Origin: Ignavibacteria bacterium UBA7675
GTDB taxonomy: Bacteria; Bacteroidota; Ignavibacteria; Kapaibacteriales; UB7675
Assembly (NCBI GenBank): GCA_002483085.1
Contig: DLHF01000063.1
Span: 15,607 to 79,606 of the forward strand
Direction: 5' to 3'
DNA length: 64,000 nt
In this document: piece after piece, positions 1 to 9,500 of the stretch
Layout: every line of letters begins with the position of its first letter
Numbering within the stretch: the stretch's first letter is position 1
The notes under the pieces: generated by a model
The model's database searches: none
What the model saw: only the letters and a program-made list of their open reading frames with translations
Told to the model about the DNA's origin: nothing
Position numbers and translations under genes: made by a program

Positions 1-62
1 CTTGTAGGGGGCAGAGGAAGAGTCCGACTGCATATAGCCGGTTGTTTTTTGTTTGTCTGTCA
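1..62 (-). CDS. Possible N-terminal fragment of an unknown protein, cut by the window edge
   Basis: An ATG at 60-62 on the minus strand opens a frame of 20 codons that leaves the window (MTDKQKTTGYMQ...). There is only a weak purine-rich stretch upstream. The frame lies downstream of and co-directional with the methyltransferase gene, which is the only contextual support. No function can be given and it may be spurious. Confidence 0.3.
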
Positions 63-152
63 TGCTATCCGCTGAAGAGTTCGAGAATACCGCAAAAATA
101 CAGCGAGAGAATCAGGAAGCAAATCCATTGTGCATGAGGAGCAAAAATAGTG

Positions 153-842
153 CTAGCGGACAACACCCGTGTACAGAAATGCAACACCAAAGGTAAGCGG
201 CTGGTAGGAGCATGCCGAGAACCTGCCGCTTGCGCGCATGAGGTCGAGAAATTCTTCGCCGCTTGGAAAGCGAGCCGCCGTGCGAGGCAAGTATTCGTAG
301 GCCGCGCGATTGCCGGTGAGCAGCGAACCGAGGGCGGGCATGACAAATTTGCTGTACAGCGTATAGGGAACGGCAAACAGGCCATTGGGCTGGCCGAATT
401 CCAGTACAACTACCCGTCCACCCGGGCGGACTACACGACCCATTTCGGAGAGGCCACGCGTTGGGTCGTCCACGTTGCGGATTCCAAAAGAGATACTTGC
501 GATGTCGAAGGAGTTATCTGCATACGGTAGGTTCATCACGTCTGCGAGCTCGAAGCGTACATCCATGCCTGCGTTTTGTGCCTTAGCCGGGGCAAAATCC
601 AGCATTTCCGCGCAAAAGTCTGTGCCTGTAACATGCCCGGAGGAGCCCACCGCCTTTTTAAAGGAAAGAGCGAGGTCGCCTGTTCCCGTTGCACAATCTA
701 GCACCGACATGCCTGGTTGTGTGCCAGCAGCTTTCACTGTGGCCTTGCGCCAGCGGTGGTGAATTCCAAACGACAACACGGTATTTGTTCGGTCGTAGTT
801 TGGCGCTATGTCCGCAAACATTGTACGCACTTGTTCACTCAT
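153..842 (-). CDS. menG: Demethylmenaquinone/ubiquinone C-methyltransferase (MenG/UbiE family)
   Basis: A class I SAM-dependent methyltransferase that would C-methylate demethylmenaquinone (or the ubiquinone precursor) at the membrane, the last step of quinone synthesis. The family signature is clear: a YDRTN...SFGIHHRWRK segment near the N-terminus, SAM motif I VLDCATGTGDLAL, and the later NVDDPTRGLSEMGRVVRPGG and VLEFGQP segments. The frame is open upstream to 1019, but homology begins at MSEQVRTMF. That start gives 229 residues, the usual family length, and leaves a divergent intergenic region to the next gene. In this lineage menaquinone is the more likely substrate (inference). Confidence 0.9.
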   Translation of the reverse strand: MSEQVRTMFADIAPNYDRTNTVLSFGIHHRWRKATVKAAGTQPGMSVLDCATGTGDLALSFKKAVGSSGHVTGTDFCAEMLDFAPAKAQNAGMDVRFELADVMNLPYADNSFDIASISFGIRNVDDPTRGLSEMGRVVRPGGRVVVLEFGQPNGLFAVPYTLYSKFVMPALGSLLTGNRAAYEYLPRTAARFPSGEEFLDLMRASGRFSACSYQPLTFGVAFLYTGVVR

Positions 843-997
843 AATTCTCTGCCCTTTATACGGGAATGCTACCTGTTCACCACTATAATGGTTCATCGGC
901 GAAAAAATTGTATTTTTGCCATCCAACACGGGCGCGGACACCGAAGCAACAATGCAGGGCGAAGGCCGACGCCGGATGTATCGTACAAAAATAGCGA

Positions 998-2566
998 ATG
1001 AAGAGAACCGACGAAACACGCGCTGTGATTATCGGGGCGGGGCCGGCGGGCCTGACTGCCGCTTACGAGCTGCTTACCCGTACATCAATCAAACCTGTTA
1101 TTCTCGAACAAAGCACGAGGTTCGGCGGTATCGCCACGACAATTAATTACAAGGGCAACAGAATCGACATTGGCGGGCACCGCTTCTTTTCTAAATCCGA
1201 TCGGGTGATGAACTGGTGGCTAGAGCGGATGCCGGTAGAAGCAGGCCAAGCCGAATCGCAGACAATTACCTATCAAAACCGGCAACGCCCAATAGACGTC
1301 TCGCCTTCTGGCCCAGACCCGCAGCTCGCCGATTTGGTGATGCTCGTGCGAAGCCGCCTCTCCCGCATATACTTCCTCCGCACGTTTTTTTCCTATCCTG
1401 TAAGTCTCAGTGTGGATACTATACGAAAGTTGGGGCTTTGGCGCACCTTTCGCATTGGTATGAGCTATCTGAAAAGTGCGCTGTTTCCAATTCGCAAAGA
1501 AGAAAACCTCGAACAGTTCTTTATTAATCGCTTTGGCGAAGAGCTCTATCGCACGTTCTTTAAATCCTATACAGAGAAAGTCTGGGGCGTAGCATGCCGG
1601 GATATTAATGCAGAATGGGGCGCTCAGCGGATAAAAGGTCTGTCCGTGCTGAAGACGCTATCGCACGCTCTGAAAAAGGCGCTTGGGCTTGCTCGGCGGG
1701 ATATTTCCCAAAAAACGACGGAAACATCGTTGATCGAGCGCTTCTTGTATCCTAAGCTCGGGCCCGGCCAAATGTGGGAAGAAGTAGCGCGGCAGGTCGT
1801 AGAACTCGGAGGCGAAATACACCTCAATTATACTGTAGATCGATTGCTGACGGACGGTAGGAGCATTGCAGCGGTGGAGGCCAACGCCGACGGCGAACGC
1901 CGCTTGTTTGAAGGTGATTATGTGTTCTCTACGATGCCGATAAAAGACCTCGTGCGCGCTCTTGATGCAGATGTTCCCGCCGATGTCCAGACCGTAGCCG
2001 AAGGGCTGATGTACCGCGACTTTATTACCGTTGGTGTGCTGGTGGACCGCATGAAGGTGTCGGGTAGCGAACGCTTTGTACGCGATAACTGGATTTATAT
2101 TCAGGAGCCCGATGTTCGCGTAGGACGCCTGCAAATATTCAACAACTGGAGCCCGTACATGGTCGCCGATCCTTCCACTGTGTGGCTCGGCCTTGAGTAT
2201 TTTTGCAACGAAGGCGACGACCTGTGGCAGAAGTCCGATAGCGATATGACCGCGCTGGCTTTCGAAGAGCTCGCGAAAATCGGCATGATCGACCGCGCTG
2301 CTGTGCTCGATGCTACGGTGATTCGCATGCCCAAAACCTATCCAGCCTATTTTGGCACCTACGACCGATTCGATGTCGTGCGCGATTATCTCGACGAGTT
2401 TGGCAACTTGTTTCTGATAGGGCGCAATGGTATGCACAAGTACAATAATCAGGATCACTCCATGCTCACAGCCATGATCGCTGTGGATAACATTGTGGAA
2501 GGCAGGACCGATAAATCCAACCTCTGGTCAGTGAATACTGAACAGGAGTACCACGAAAGCCGGTAG
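998..2566 (+). CDS. FAD/NAD(P)-dependent oxidoreductase, amine-oxidase / UDP-galactopyranose mutase-like
   Basis: A 522-residue flavoprotein. The Rossmann dinucleotide motif GAGPAGLTAAYEL lies at residues 13-25, followed by an FGGIATT segment and IDIGGHRFF typical of protoporphyrinogen oxidase and galactopyranose-mutase-like enzymes. A C-terminal LIGRNGMHKYNNQDHSM segment matches the FAD-binding end of this group. Such proteins often sit in polysaccharide gene sets, but there is no such context here, so the substrate is unknown. The gene is divergent from the quinone methyltransferase. The prophage left end lies about 160 bases downstream, so the coding region is intact. Confidence 0.8.
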   Translation: MKRTDETRAVIIGAGPAGLTAAYELLTRTSIKPVILEQSTRFGGIATTINYKGNRIDIGGHRFFSKSDRVMNWWLERMPVEAGQAESQTITYQNRQRPIDVSPSGPDPQLADLVMLVRSRLSRIYFLRTFFSYPVSLSVDTIRKLGLWRTFRIGMSYLKSALFPIRKEENLEQFFINRFGEELYRTFFKSYTEKVWGVACRDINAEWGAQRIKGLSVLKTLSHALKKALGLARRDISQKTTETSLIERFLYPKLGPGQMWEEVARQVVELGGEIHLNYTVDRLLTDGRSIAAVEANADGERRLFEGDYVFSTMPIKDLVRALDADVPADVQTVAEGLMYRDFITVGVLVDRMKVSGSERFVRDNWIYIQEPDVRVGRLQIFNNWSPYMVADPSTVWLGLEYFCNEGDDLWQKSDSDMTALAFEELAKIGMIDRAAVLDATVIRMPKTYPAYFGTYDRFDVVRDYLDEFGNLFLIGRNGMHKYNNQDHSMLTAMIAVDNIVEGRTDKSNLWSVNTEQEYHESR

Positions 2567-2724
2567 TGGATTGCAGATAAGGCTCATACGAGTGTTTTTT
2601 GCATAATGGAGCTCCGCACTGCTCGTTTCTGTGGCCTGTCGTTTTCCTTGTGCACAACTACCACAGAGTGTAACTTTTTAGCCCCGTTCGTGCTTTAGTG
2701 GAATTAAGCAAAGTTGTCTGCAAA

Positions 2725-2730
2725 CTATGG
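2725..2730. repeat. Target-site duplication, left copy (CTATG/CTATGG)
   Basis: CTATGG precedes the left terminal repeat. The same bases follow the right terminal repeat at 36246-36251. The shared length is 4 to 6 bases depending on where the element is taken to start. Confidence 0.75.
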
Positions 2731-2843
2731 AGCGTTCACTAATTATTTTCGAGCCGTTCACTAATTATTTTCGAGCCGAATCCGTGTAACAACATACAAA
2801 AAACGCCCCGTTTTTCGGGGCGTTCACTAATTATTTCATTTCC
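2729..2843. repeat. Prophage left end with three transposase-site repeats
   Basis: The 12-mer GTTCACTAATTA occurs at 2734-2745, 2756-2767 and 2822-2833, all in the same orientation. The first two belong to a perfect 22-bp tandem repeat (2734-2755 and 2756-2777). The third starts 66 bp (three times 22) after the second. By position and by analogy with the attL end of Mu these are the likely binding sites of the transposase. No coding sequence lies here. Confidence 0.8.
2802..2824 (-). terminator. Rho-independent terminator of the leftward late operon
   Basis: A 9-bp perfect stem (AACGCCCCG 2802-2810, CGGGGCGTT 2816-2824) with a five-base loop is followed on the minus strand by six T. It lies 26 bases past the stop of the methylase gene. 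Its right arm overlaps the third transposase-site repeat. Confidence 0.85.
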
Positions 2844-2849
2844 AGCCTG

Positions 2850-3632
2850 TCAAATTCGTTCCGGCAGATCGTAATTGGCGAACAGTAATTCACGTGCCTG
2901 GATGTTGTTCGTCGGGCCTGCCGTGTACTTGGTAGCAACCTCTCTCATACAGAACTCACTGAACACAGATCGCACCTGTGGCGTATCGTTGATCGACAGT
3001 AAGAACCTCCCTCGAATACCGGCCAGAAGGCTTGCCAGCCGCTGAAAGTCTTCCTTGCCAAACACCCCCTTGCCATAGTCCGTCTCGCAGTCCCAATAGG
3101 GCGGATCGATGTAGAAGAAGGTTCCTTCCAGATCATATCGCTTTATCAGTTCGGCATAGTGCAGGTTCTCTATATAGACACGGGAGAGCCGCAGATGCAC
3201 AGCCGACAGCTCTTCCTCTATCCGCAAGAGATTCAGGGAAGGCGGACGGGTTTTACTTACACCGAACTGCGGGCTCGCCGCCTTACCGCCAAAGGCCAGG
3301 CGCAACAGGTAGTAATACCTCGCGGCCCGCTGGATGTCCGTCATTGTGTGCGGTCGCTCTTCCACCAGGCGTCGGAACTCCTCACGGGCAACCAGAGACC
3401 ACTTAAAGCACCTAATAAACTCCTCCAAATGGTTCTGTATCACTCTATACAGTGTTTGCAGTTCGCTATTAATGTCGTTCAGCACTTCGGCCTTTGACGG
3501 CTCCTCACGGGCAAAGAACAACCAGGCTGCGCCTGCGAACGGCTCGACGTAGGTTGTATGGGCAGGGATCAGCGGTGTCAAACGGCCAACAAGCCGGGAC
3601 TTACCGCCCAGATAGCGCAGGAAACTTCTCAT
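2850..3632 (-). CDS. Phage DNA adenine N6-methyltransferase, Dam/D12 class
   Basis: A 260-residue methyltransferase that would place N6-methyladenine on DNA. Visible motifs, in D12 order, are LGGKSRL (8-14), the SAM-binding YVEPFAGA (28-35), LNDINSEL (51-58) and the catalytic DPPY (176-179). It is the last gene of the leftward late operon, next to the phage end, with its own terminator. Phage-borne Dam enzymes usually protect against restriction or alter regulation; Mu carries a different modification system (mom) near its right end. The recognition sequence cannot be read from the protein. Confidence 0.9.
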   Translation of the reverse strand: MRSFLRYLGGKSRLVGRLTPLIPAHTTYVEPFAGAAWLFFAREEPSKAEVLNDINSELQTLYRVIQNHLEEFIRCFKWSLVAREEFRRLVEERPHTMTDIQRAARYYYLLRLAFGGKAASPQFGVSKTRPPSLNLLRIEEELSAVHLRLSRVYIENLHYAELIKRYDLEGTFFYIDPPYWDCETDYGKGVFGKEDFQRLASLLAGIRGRFLLSINDTPQVRSVFSEFCMREVATKYTAGPTNNIQARELLFANYDLPERI

Positions 3633-3695
3633 GGGTAAACCTCCGATAATGGGGTAAACAGTGAAACGGGACTCATTGAGATTCAGTCGCGAAAC

Positions 3696-4187
3696 TCATT
3701 CAAATATGAGCGGCATCCCTATCTGCACGAGCAGATCAGTGGTAGTAATGGCGACCGCTACGTGCTGGATAACGTCTTCCGTGCCGCTTGGGACGGTTAG
3801 GGGGCTGTGAGAGACGTTCGGTGTGCCTACGCGCAGCCAAAGAGCGCTTCCGGGCGTAAATGACGCCCCAGGGACGGTAACGCGCTCCGGTTGGTCAAGA
3901 GAGACGACCTCGCCGGATGCGTATGTCCGCGAGGCAATAAAAAAAGCAATTTTCGAGTCGGAAAACAGCGGTGTGGCCTTGTAGAGCAGGCCATCAGGAC
4001 CAACAGCAACAGCGTAGCCCTTCGGCAGCTCCTCGGCGGCATAGGCAACGGACACGTCGGACGACGGCGCGGACTCGCTAATGGTAACGACATTCGCACC
4101 GGCAGAGCCCGTTTTTGGATAGTACGAATCGTGCTTACGTGTAATGCGGCCAGCCCGCTCCGGCTGTTGAAATCCTCCTGCCATCAC
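3696..4187 (-). CDS. Phage protein of unknown function, probable virion component
   Basis: A 163-residue protein whose start overlaps the stop of the upstream tail gene by 4 bases, so it is translationally coupled. It is rich in Ser, Thr, Pro and Val with short alternating hydrophobic stretches, suggesting a beta-rich fold, and lacks a signal peptide or membrane segment. The C-terminal part (VIQHVAVAITTTDLLVQIG) resembles small phage structural proteins only in general character. Its position after the tail-tip genes suggests a tail-tip or decoration role (inference). Confidence 0.65.
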   Translation of the reverse strand: MMAGGFQQPERAGRITRKHDSYYPKTGSAGANVVTISESAPSSDVSVAYAAEELPKGYAVAVGPDGLLYKATPLFSDSKIAFFIASRTYASGEVVSLDQPERVTVPGASFTPGSALWLRVGTPNVSHSPLTVPSGTEDVIQHVAVAITTTDLLVQIGMPLIFE

Positions 4188-6037
4188 ACTACCCTTATTA
4201 GTTCAACATCTGCCTGCGATTTCGAGGCTTTCACTGTGATTTGGCGCAACCAATACGTGCCTGAATAGATAGAGAACCGACCCGGTAGAGTAATCAGATA
4301 GGAACTACCTACGTGGTTAGGGCTGAACTTTTCGAGGCCAACGGTCGCCTTAAGCTTGCACTGGCTGCTGGATGAAAACCTCTGCGCAATAGCGCGAGGT
4401 ATAACATTTGGCATGCCAGACACGCGCTGGATTTGTTTGGATGCGGCGTTGAAATCTTCTGTCAGTGCTGTAGGCGTAGGCGTACCCCACCAATCAATTC
4501 CGTCGTAATACTGGCAGTGGTCGTGCACGCGAAAAAACGGATCAAACACCCATGCGCCATCGAACCAGGCGGGCGTGTCCTGATAGTAAATCTTCCTGAA
4601 ATCGCGAATGCCGGTCGCGCGCTTTACAGCGTCGCCGGTGACATCGTTCGTAACGTCGTCGTAGTATGTAGTCCGAGCGCTCGGCAAATTATGCGCGATC
4701 ATTTTCGCCTCCCAGTCCTCCTGGTTCTGACCACCGGCGATGTAGTGGCGGTATTCGTCTGCATCCTCGGAATTTGACGTGTCGATATTGAACGCCGCAC
4801 TACGCATCGTGTACTCACCCTCGGTGATTTCATAGTCGCCTATGAACTCCGTAGCAGCATCTACAGACTGTTCGTCATAGATCGTTTGCAGCGTCGGGCC
4901 ACTTTTTAGCGTCAGAATTGCGGTGCCGTATAAGCTGCTCGTTTGCCAAATCAATTTCGCACCCACCGACACAGTCCAGTTCTCGATTGCATCCAACATC
5001 GTTTCGCCCTCAAATCCAGCCGCTCGGCTGGTAGCCGGCACAAGAAGGCCTGCCACTGGGGATACGGACTGTAGCACTACGGCAATCAGATATCGGGTAT
5101 CCTCGCCACTGTTCAGTTCAGCGCCAGGTTCATTTTCAGGTGTATACGACTGTCGGAACAGCTTTAGGTGGTCATTTGCGAACATATCGCCAGTTAGAGT
5201 GCTGGCAGCAACGCGGTAGAACCCATACAGTTCATTCAAAAATTCGCGTCCGGCGTTGTTTAATACCAGCAGCGAGATCATCACCATAGTGCTCGTTAGC
5301 CCAGGTGAATCAAGCAGTAAGTATGATTTGCCAGCAATCTGAAACGCATACTCATAGGCACGTGAGGCTACTTTATAGGTAAATGGATCGGCCTCGACGA
5401 GTACGCGATGCAACAGCCGTTTGCCATAATCGAAAACAGACCAGCTCCTCACAATCGAGAACAAAAGATTCTCGACAACGATTTCGGCAGTCTGCTTACC
5501 CAGCCCGACTGTGGTGGTAGGCGACCGCACACCGCGCTGCACGCCGATGAAGTACACAGGGGCAAACGGCAGAGCGCCGGGGGCAATTTCATCAAAATAC
5601 GAGCGCAGCCCTTCAGGTATGGAGCCTATTGTGTAGTCTGCACCATCGCCATAATCGGTGCGCAGTATCCACGTGTTGTAAATCCGCCACGACGCAATGT
5701 CTCCTTCGGGTCCCAGCGAAAACTGGGCATAGGCTGGCGCTATGCGGCTGTACAGCACATCGAATAGATCGTCGGACGCCAATGCTGTGTCGAACTTCAG
5801 TTTCATAGTTGGAGCCGACGCCAAACCGATAGGCAGCTTCTCAAAACCCGCAGTGATCTCATCGACTGATTCAGGCAGGAATACATCGTCCTGCAACTTC
5901 TCCCAGACAGCCCAATCGCCCGTACCACCGGCGCGGTTATTCTGCCAATCGCTACTAGCCGGACGCAACTCTAGCCGCCAGCGCCAGCCGTTGGTGCCAA
6001 CCCACTCCCGGTAATAACAATTATCAGCATAGCTCAT
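4184..6037 (-). CDS. Large tail protein, probable tail-tip/hub component
   Basis: A 617-residue soluble protein encoded two genes downstream of the tape measure gene, where siphophages encode distal-tail and tip proteins. It is rich in aromatic residues (Trp, Tyr) and predicted beta structure, with no signal peptide. Its start overlaps the previous gene by 4 bases and its stop overlaps the next, so the late genes are tightly coupled. No catalytic motif is seen. The tail-tip role rests on gene order only. Confidence 0.7.
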   Translation of the reverse strand: MSYADNCYYREWVGTNGWRWRLELRPASSDWQNNRAGGTGDWAVWEKLQDDVFLPESVDEITAGFEKLPIGLASAPTMKLKFDTALASDDLFDVLYSRIAPAYAQFSLGPEGDIASWRIYNTWILRTDYGDGADYTIGSIPEGLRSYFDEIAPGALPFAPVYFIGVQRGVRSPTTTVGLGKQTAEIVVENLLFSIVRSWSVFDYGKRLLHRVLVEADPFTYKVASRAYEYAFQIAGKSYLLLDSPGLTSTMVMISLLVLNNAGREFLNELYGFYRVAASTLTGDMFANDHLKLFRQSYTPENEPGAELNSGEDTRYLIAVVLQSVSPVAGLLVPATSRAAGFEGETMLDAIENWTVSVGAKLIWQTSSLYGTAILTLKSGPTLQTIYDEQSVDAATEFIGDYEITEGEYTMRSAAFNIDTSNSEDADEYRHYIAGGQNQEDWEAKMIAHNLPSARTTYYDDVTNDVTGDAVKRATGIRDFRKIYYQDTPAWFDGAWVFDPFFRVHDHCQYYDGIDWWGTPTPTALTEDFNAASKQIQRVSGMPNVIPRAIAQRFSSSSQCKLKATVGLEKFSPNHVGSSYLITLPGRFSIYSGTYWLRQITVKASKSQADVELIRVV

Positions 6038-6528
6038 GCGGACACCTCACGCGCTCTCCACACCTGCGACACATCCGTCCAGGCCGCCGCTTCCACCATC
6101 GACGATTCGATCTGTTCCGGCTCGACGCGCACCGGCAGCAGCGCGTAGGTGAGTGGGAAATTTACGGAATCGTGGTAGCGCGTCGGCGCTTCCAGACCCG
6201 AGGTAGCAGGGCGGGAAATCCACAGGTACGGCTGTTTGCATACCGTGCGGAACTGTAGCAGTGTGTCGCTGTTCTGCGGTACGTCCTCACTGATCGGGAG
6301 CGAATTCCAGAACGGCACGAATTTGATCGCGAGCACAAGACGATCCAGGCGCGGCGATACCAGCACACCGCCCAGATAGACAGTCGCATCGCCCTGCTTC
6401 TCGTGATCGTGCTTCATGGTGAGCACGGCGAGCTCAATCGCGACTGCATCCTCGTGTGCCGCCGCCACCGCGAAATCCGGATCGGTGCTCGGCGTACCTG
6501 TGTATTTGATGAAAAAGAAGTTGCTCAT
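6034..6528 (-). CDS. Tail protein following the tape measure (distal tail-like by position)
   Basis: A 164-residue protein directly after the tape measure gene, the usual place for the distal tail protein or a small tip protein of long non-contractile tails. The sequence is unremarkable: mixed alpha/beta, no signal, no catalytic motif. Its stop overlaps the start of the 617-residue tail protein by 4 bases. Function is by position only. Confidence 0.65.
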   Translation of the reverse strand: MSNFFFIKYTGTPSTDPDFAVAAAHEDAVAIELAVLTMKHDHEKQGDATVYLGGVLVSPRLDRLVLAIKFVPFWNSLPISEDVPQNSDTLLQFRTVCKQPYLWISRPATSGLEAPTRYHDSVNFPLTYALLPVRVEPEQIESSMVEAAAWTDVSQVWRAREVSA

Positions 6529-6538
6529 TTTAGGTTAC

Positions 6539-9500
6539 TCATTTTAGCAGGCTCTCGCGTTGTTTGATGTGGAGCAATCCCGTCATGTCGTCGCCATCGA
6601 TGCGCAGGGGGACAGGCGGGACGTCGACACGCGTAGAGTGTCGGAACTGGGCCTGTAGCTCCTGCACGTCGCGCCGTAACTCCGCGTTCTCCTGTTGCAA
6701 TTTTCTCGTCTGCCGGTCGATAGCGGCCTCGACGCGGGACGAATGCGCTACTTCGTCCGGGCGGGTAGCAGCGGGGCCGGATGAGGCCGTGTAGCGTTCC
6801 CTCCGGAACTTCTCCGCGAGCGATTTTTCAATGCGGGGAATGAAATATTCCTCCAGCGGCCTGCCGGTCGTATTCAACCAGCGCAGGGCGTCCTCGTTCG
6901 ATGAATAACGACCCCTTGCCAGCGTGCCTTCTGCGGTGACTACCGATTCACTCAGCGACAGATAGCGCGGTATATCATCCGATTTAGTTGTGCCCGGCCC
7001 CTGTATGTTTACTTCGCCCATATTGCGGCCCAGTCCCGCTTTTGCTGCGGCAGCCAGACCGTAGAGCGTCGCCGTCAGCCCGGCAGCAACCGCTATGCCG
7101 AACGGCCCCATCTGAGCCACTGTCGTGCCAAATATCCCAGCCACCCACACAGGGATTTGAGCCTGCAACACCTGCACGGCGCTATCAACAACGACGAGGC
7201 CAAACTTCTTAAACGTCAACTCGCCCGCAACCGCATAGGCCGCGAGTGCAGCACTGGCCTGGAGCGCGCTATTATTCAGTATCTCATCGCGCTGTGCAGC
7301 GATAGCCTTCTCGTTCTGTACCGATGCAGAGAGCAAATTGGCGTACTTCTCCTGTGCTTTTGCGCTCTTGTCGCCAAATCGCTCCGCCATCTTCTCCAGA
7401 CCAGCCACCGCGCCCTTTTGCGCCGCCTCGAATACGTTCACCGATGCAGTGCCGAGCTCGCGCCGCCTCTGCTCCAGTGCAGCGGATTTCGACAGATAAT
7501 CTTCGTACATCAGCTCGCGGCGGTCGAACGAGGATTTTAGATCCGCTTCCTCTTTGTCGAGGGCTTTTTTCTTGTTGTCGAGTTCGCCAGTCTTGTCGGG
7601 ATTCGTGGCGTCCAGATATGCCTGATACATCCCTTCCCGGATGGCAAGCGAGGCGGCCACGAGCGTGTTTGTATCGCGCAGATACGCCTGTTCTGCATCG
7701 CGCTTTGCGCCGAGGAAATCCAGCTCTGCCTGAAGCTCTAATGCTTTATTGCCCCGTGCTTCCTTCAGGCGCTCCTGGAGCGTGATCCGGGCCTCCAGTA
7801 TGGTGAGGTCACGGGTGCGTCGGGCCAGGTCTGTATCCGATTCGATCTGCACACGCTCGACTTCGAGTGCATTGGCTTCGGCCTGTTCGACAACTGCCCG
7901 GCCCTGTAATTGCAAAGCGTTCTGGATGCCTTCGTCGGTCGTGAGCGCCTCGCGCTGTGCAGTAGCTAAATTGCGCCGGGCAGACAGGATTGCGGCGAGC
8001 CCGCCATCCAGCAGCGCCCGCTGGAGCTCGACCTGTGCGGCCTGTACTTTTACGTTGTTCGCTACGAGCTCCGCGATCTCGGCATCGTTGTTCTGCTTTA
8101 GGATGCCGAGACGCAACGCACCGGCACGGCGCACGGCGTCGAGTGATCCCGTTGCAGCAAATGAATTTTCAGCGAGCTGGAGTTGCTGCTGGAGGGCTTC
8201 GGTCTGCGCCCGCGTCGCTTCTTCTGCGGTCTTGCGTTCAGTGTCCACCCGGCGCTGTGCGAGCTTCGAGATCAGCTCTTCACGCTTCAGAATACCCTGG
8301 GCTTCAACAAGAAGGATCTGTTCGGAGAACGAGTCCTGCAACTGTTTGCGTTCGGCAGCGGAGGTCTTTTCGATGGACTCAACTTTGGTGCGTTCCGAGC
8401 GCAAGAGTGCGAGCTTTTCCTCCTGTGCGTCCTGGAGCGCCTGCAATTCTTTCTGGCCGTCATCGGTGATCTGCTGGCGCAGATTCTCGGCGCGTATCTT
8501 CGCGTTCTCGCCCTGCACTTTTGCGATCTGGTCTAGCAGGCTCTTTTGCTCCTCGACTTTGCCGGGCGTCGGCACGGCGGCTTCGGCGACCTGATCTGCG
8601 GCGTCCTGCGCGGCCTTTACTTCCTCGCCACTCGCGCCTTTCAGCGCGGCAACACGGGTGGTGGAGAACTTCTGTATGCCGTTACGCAGGGCGATCTCAT
8701 CAGATGCGTCGACCTTAAAGTTCGACAGGGCTTTGATGAATAGCTGCGTTTTATTCTCTACGTCTACAATATCCTGTTCGGTGAAAATGTCCGCTTTGAA
8801 CTTCTCTACTTCTTTGTTGATCTCGCGGCCCTTGTCGCTCAATATCCCGAACGTTCCAAACCTGTCGTCGATAATCTCCGACAAATCGCCAGCGGCGACA
8901 TTGACTTCGAGGAAGAGCTGCGTTTTGCGGTTCTGTGCTGTCTGTTTGTCCAGTTCGGTGAGTTGCGCCGACAGCTTGCCCAGTTCGTCGACGCTTTTAC
9001 GGCTCTGTTCCTGGAGCGAGCCAAGATTGTCGCCGAACGCTTTCGTGTTGTCGATCAGTCCCGGATAGGTCGTATTGATGCGCGTTTGCAGTTCATTAAA
9101 TCGGGACTGTTCGGCGGCTGTGAGTTTGGCTTTTTGTCCCAGTTTGGTGTACTCATCCACCAGGCTTTGATTGCCCTTGATCTGCGCCTGTGTCGCGACG
9201 TTCTCTTCGCGCTTCTTCGCGATCAGCTCCGCCTCGGCTTTGGCTTCGTCGAGTTGTTCTTCTGCGGTAACGTTGATCGCATCGGACAGCAACTTGTACC
9301 CTGCAACGAGCGCGAGAACCGCGATCCCGACAGCGACGAACGGATTGAGAGCCATGATCGCGTTCAGCGCACCCTGGGCGAGTGTCGCAATCTTGGTGGC
9401 GATCGTTGCGGTATTGGTGACAATCGTGTATGCGCCATAGGCGACAGTGATCGCGATGAGCATGGGCGCGGCTGTTTGCAGTACATCGACGAACGCTTTC

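Noticed and set aside
2101..2458. Long minus-strand frames inside the FAD oxidoreductase gene
   Set aside because: They are frames opposite a well-supported gene and show no domain or ribosome site.
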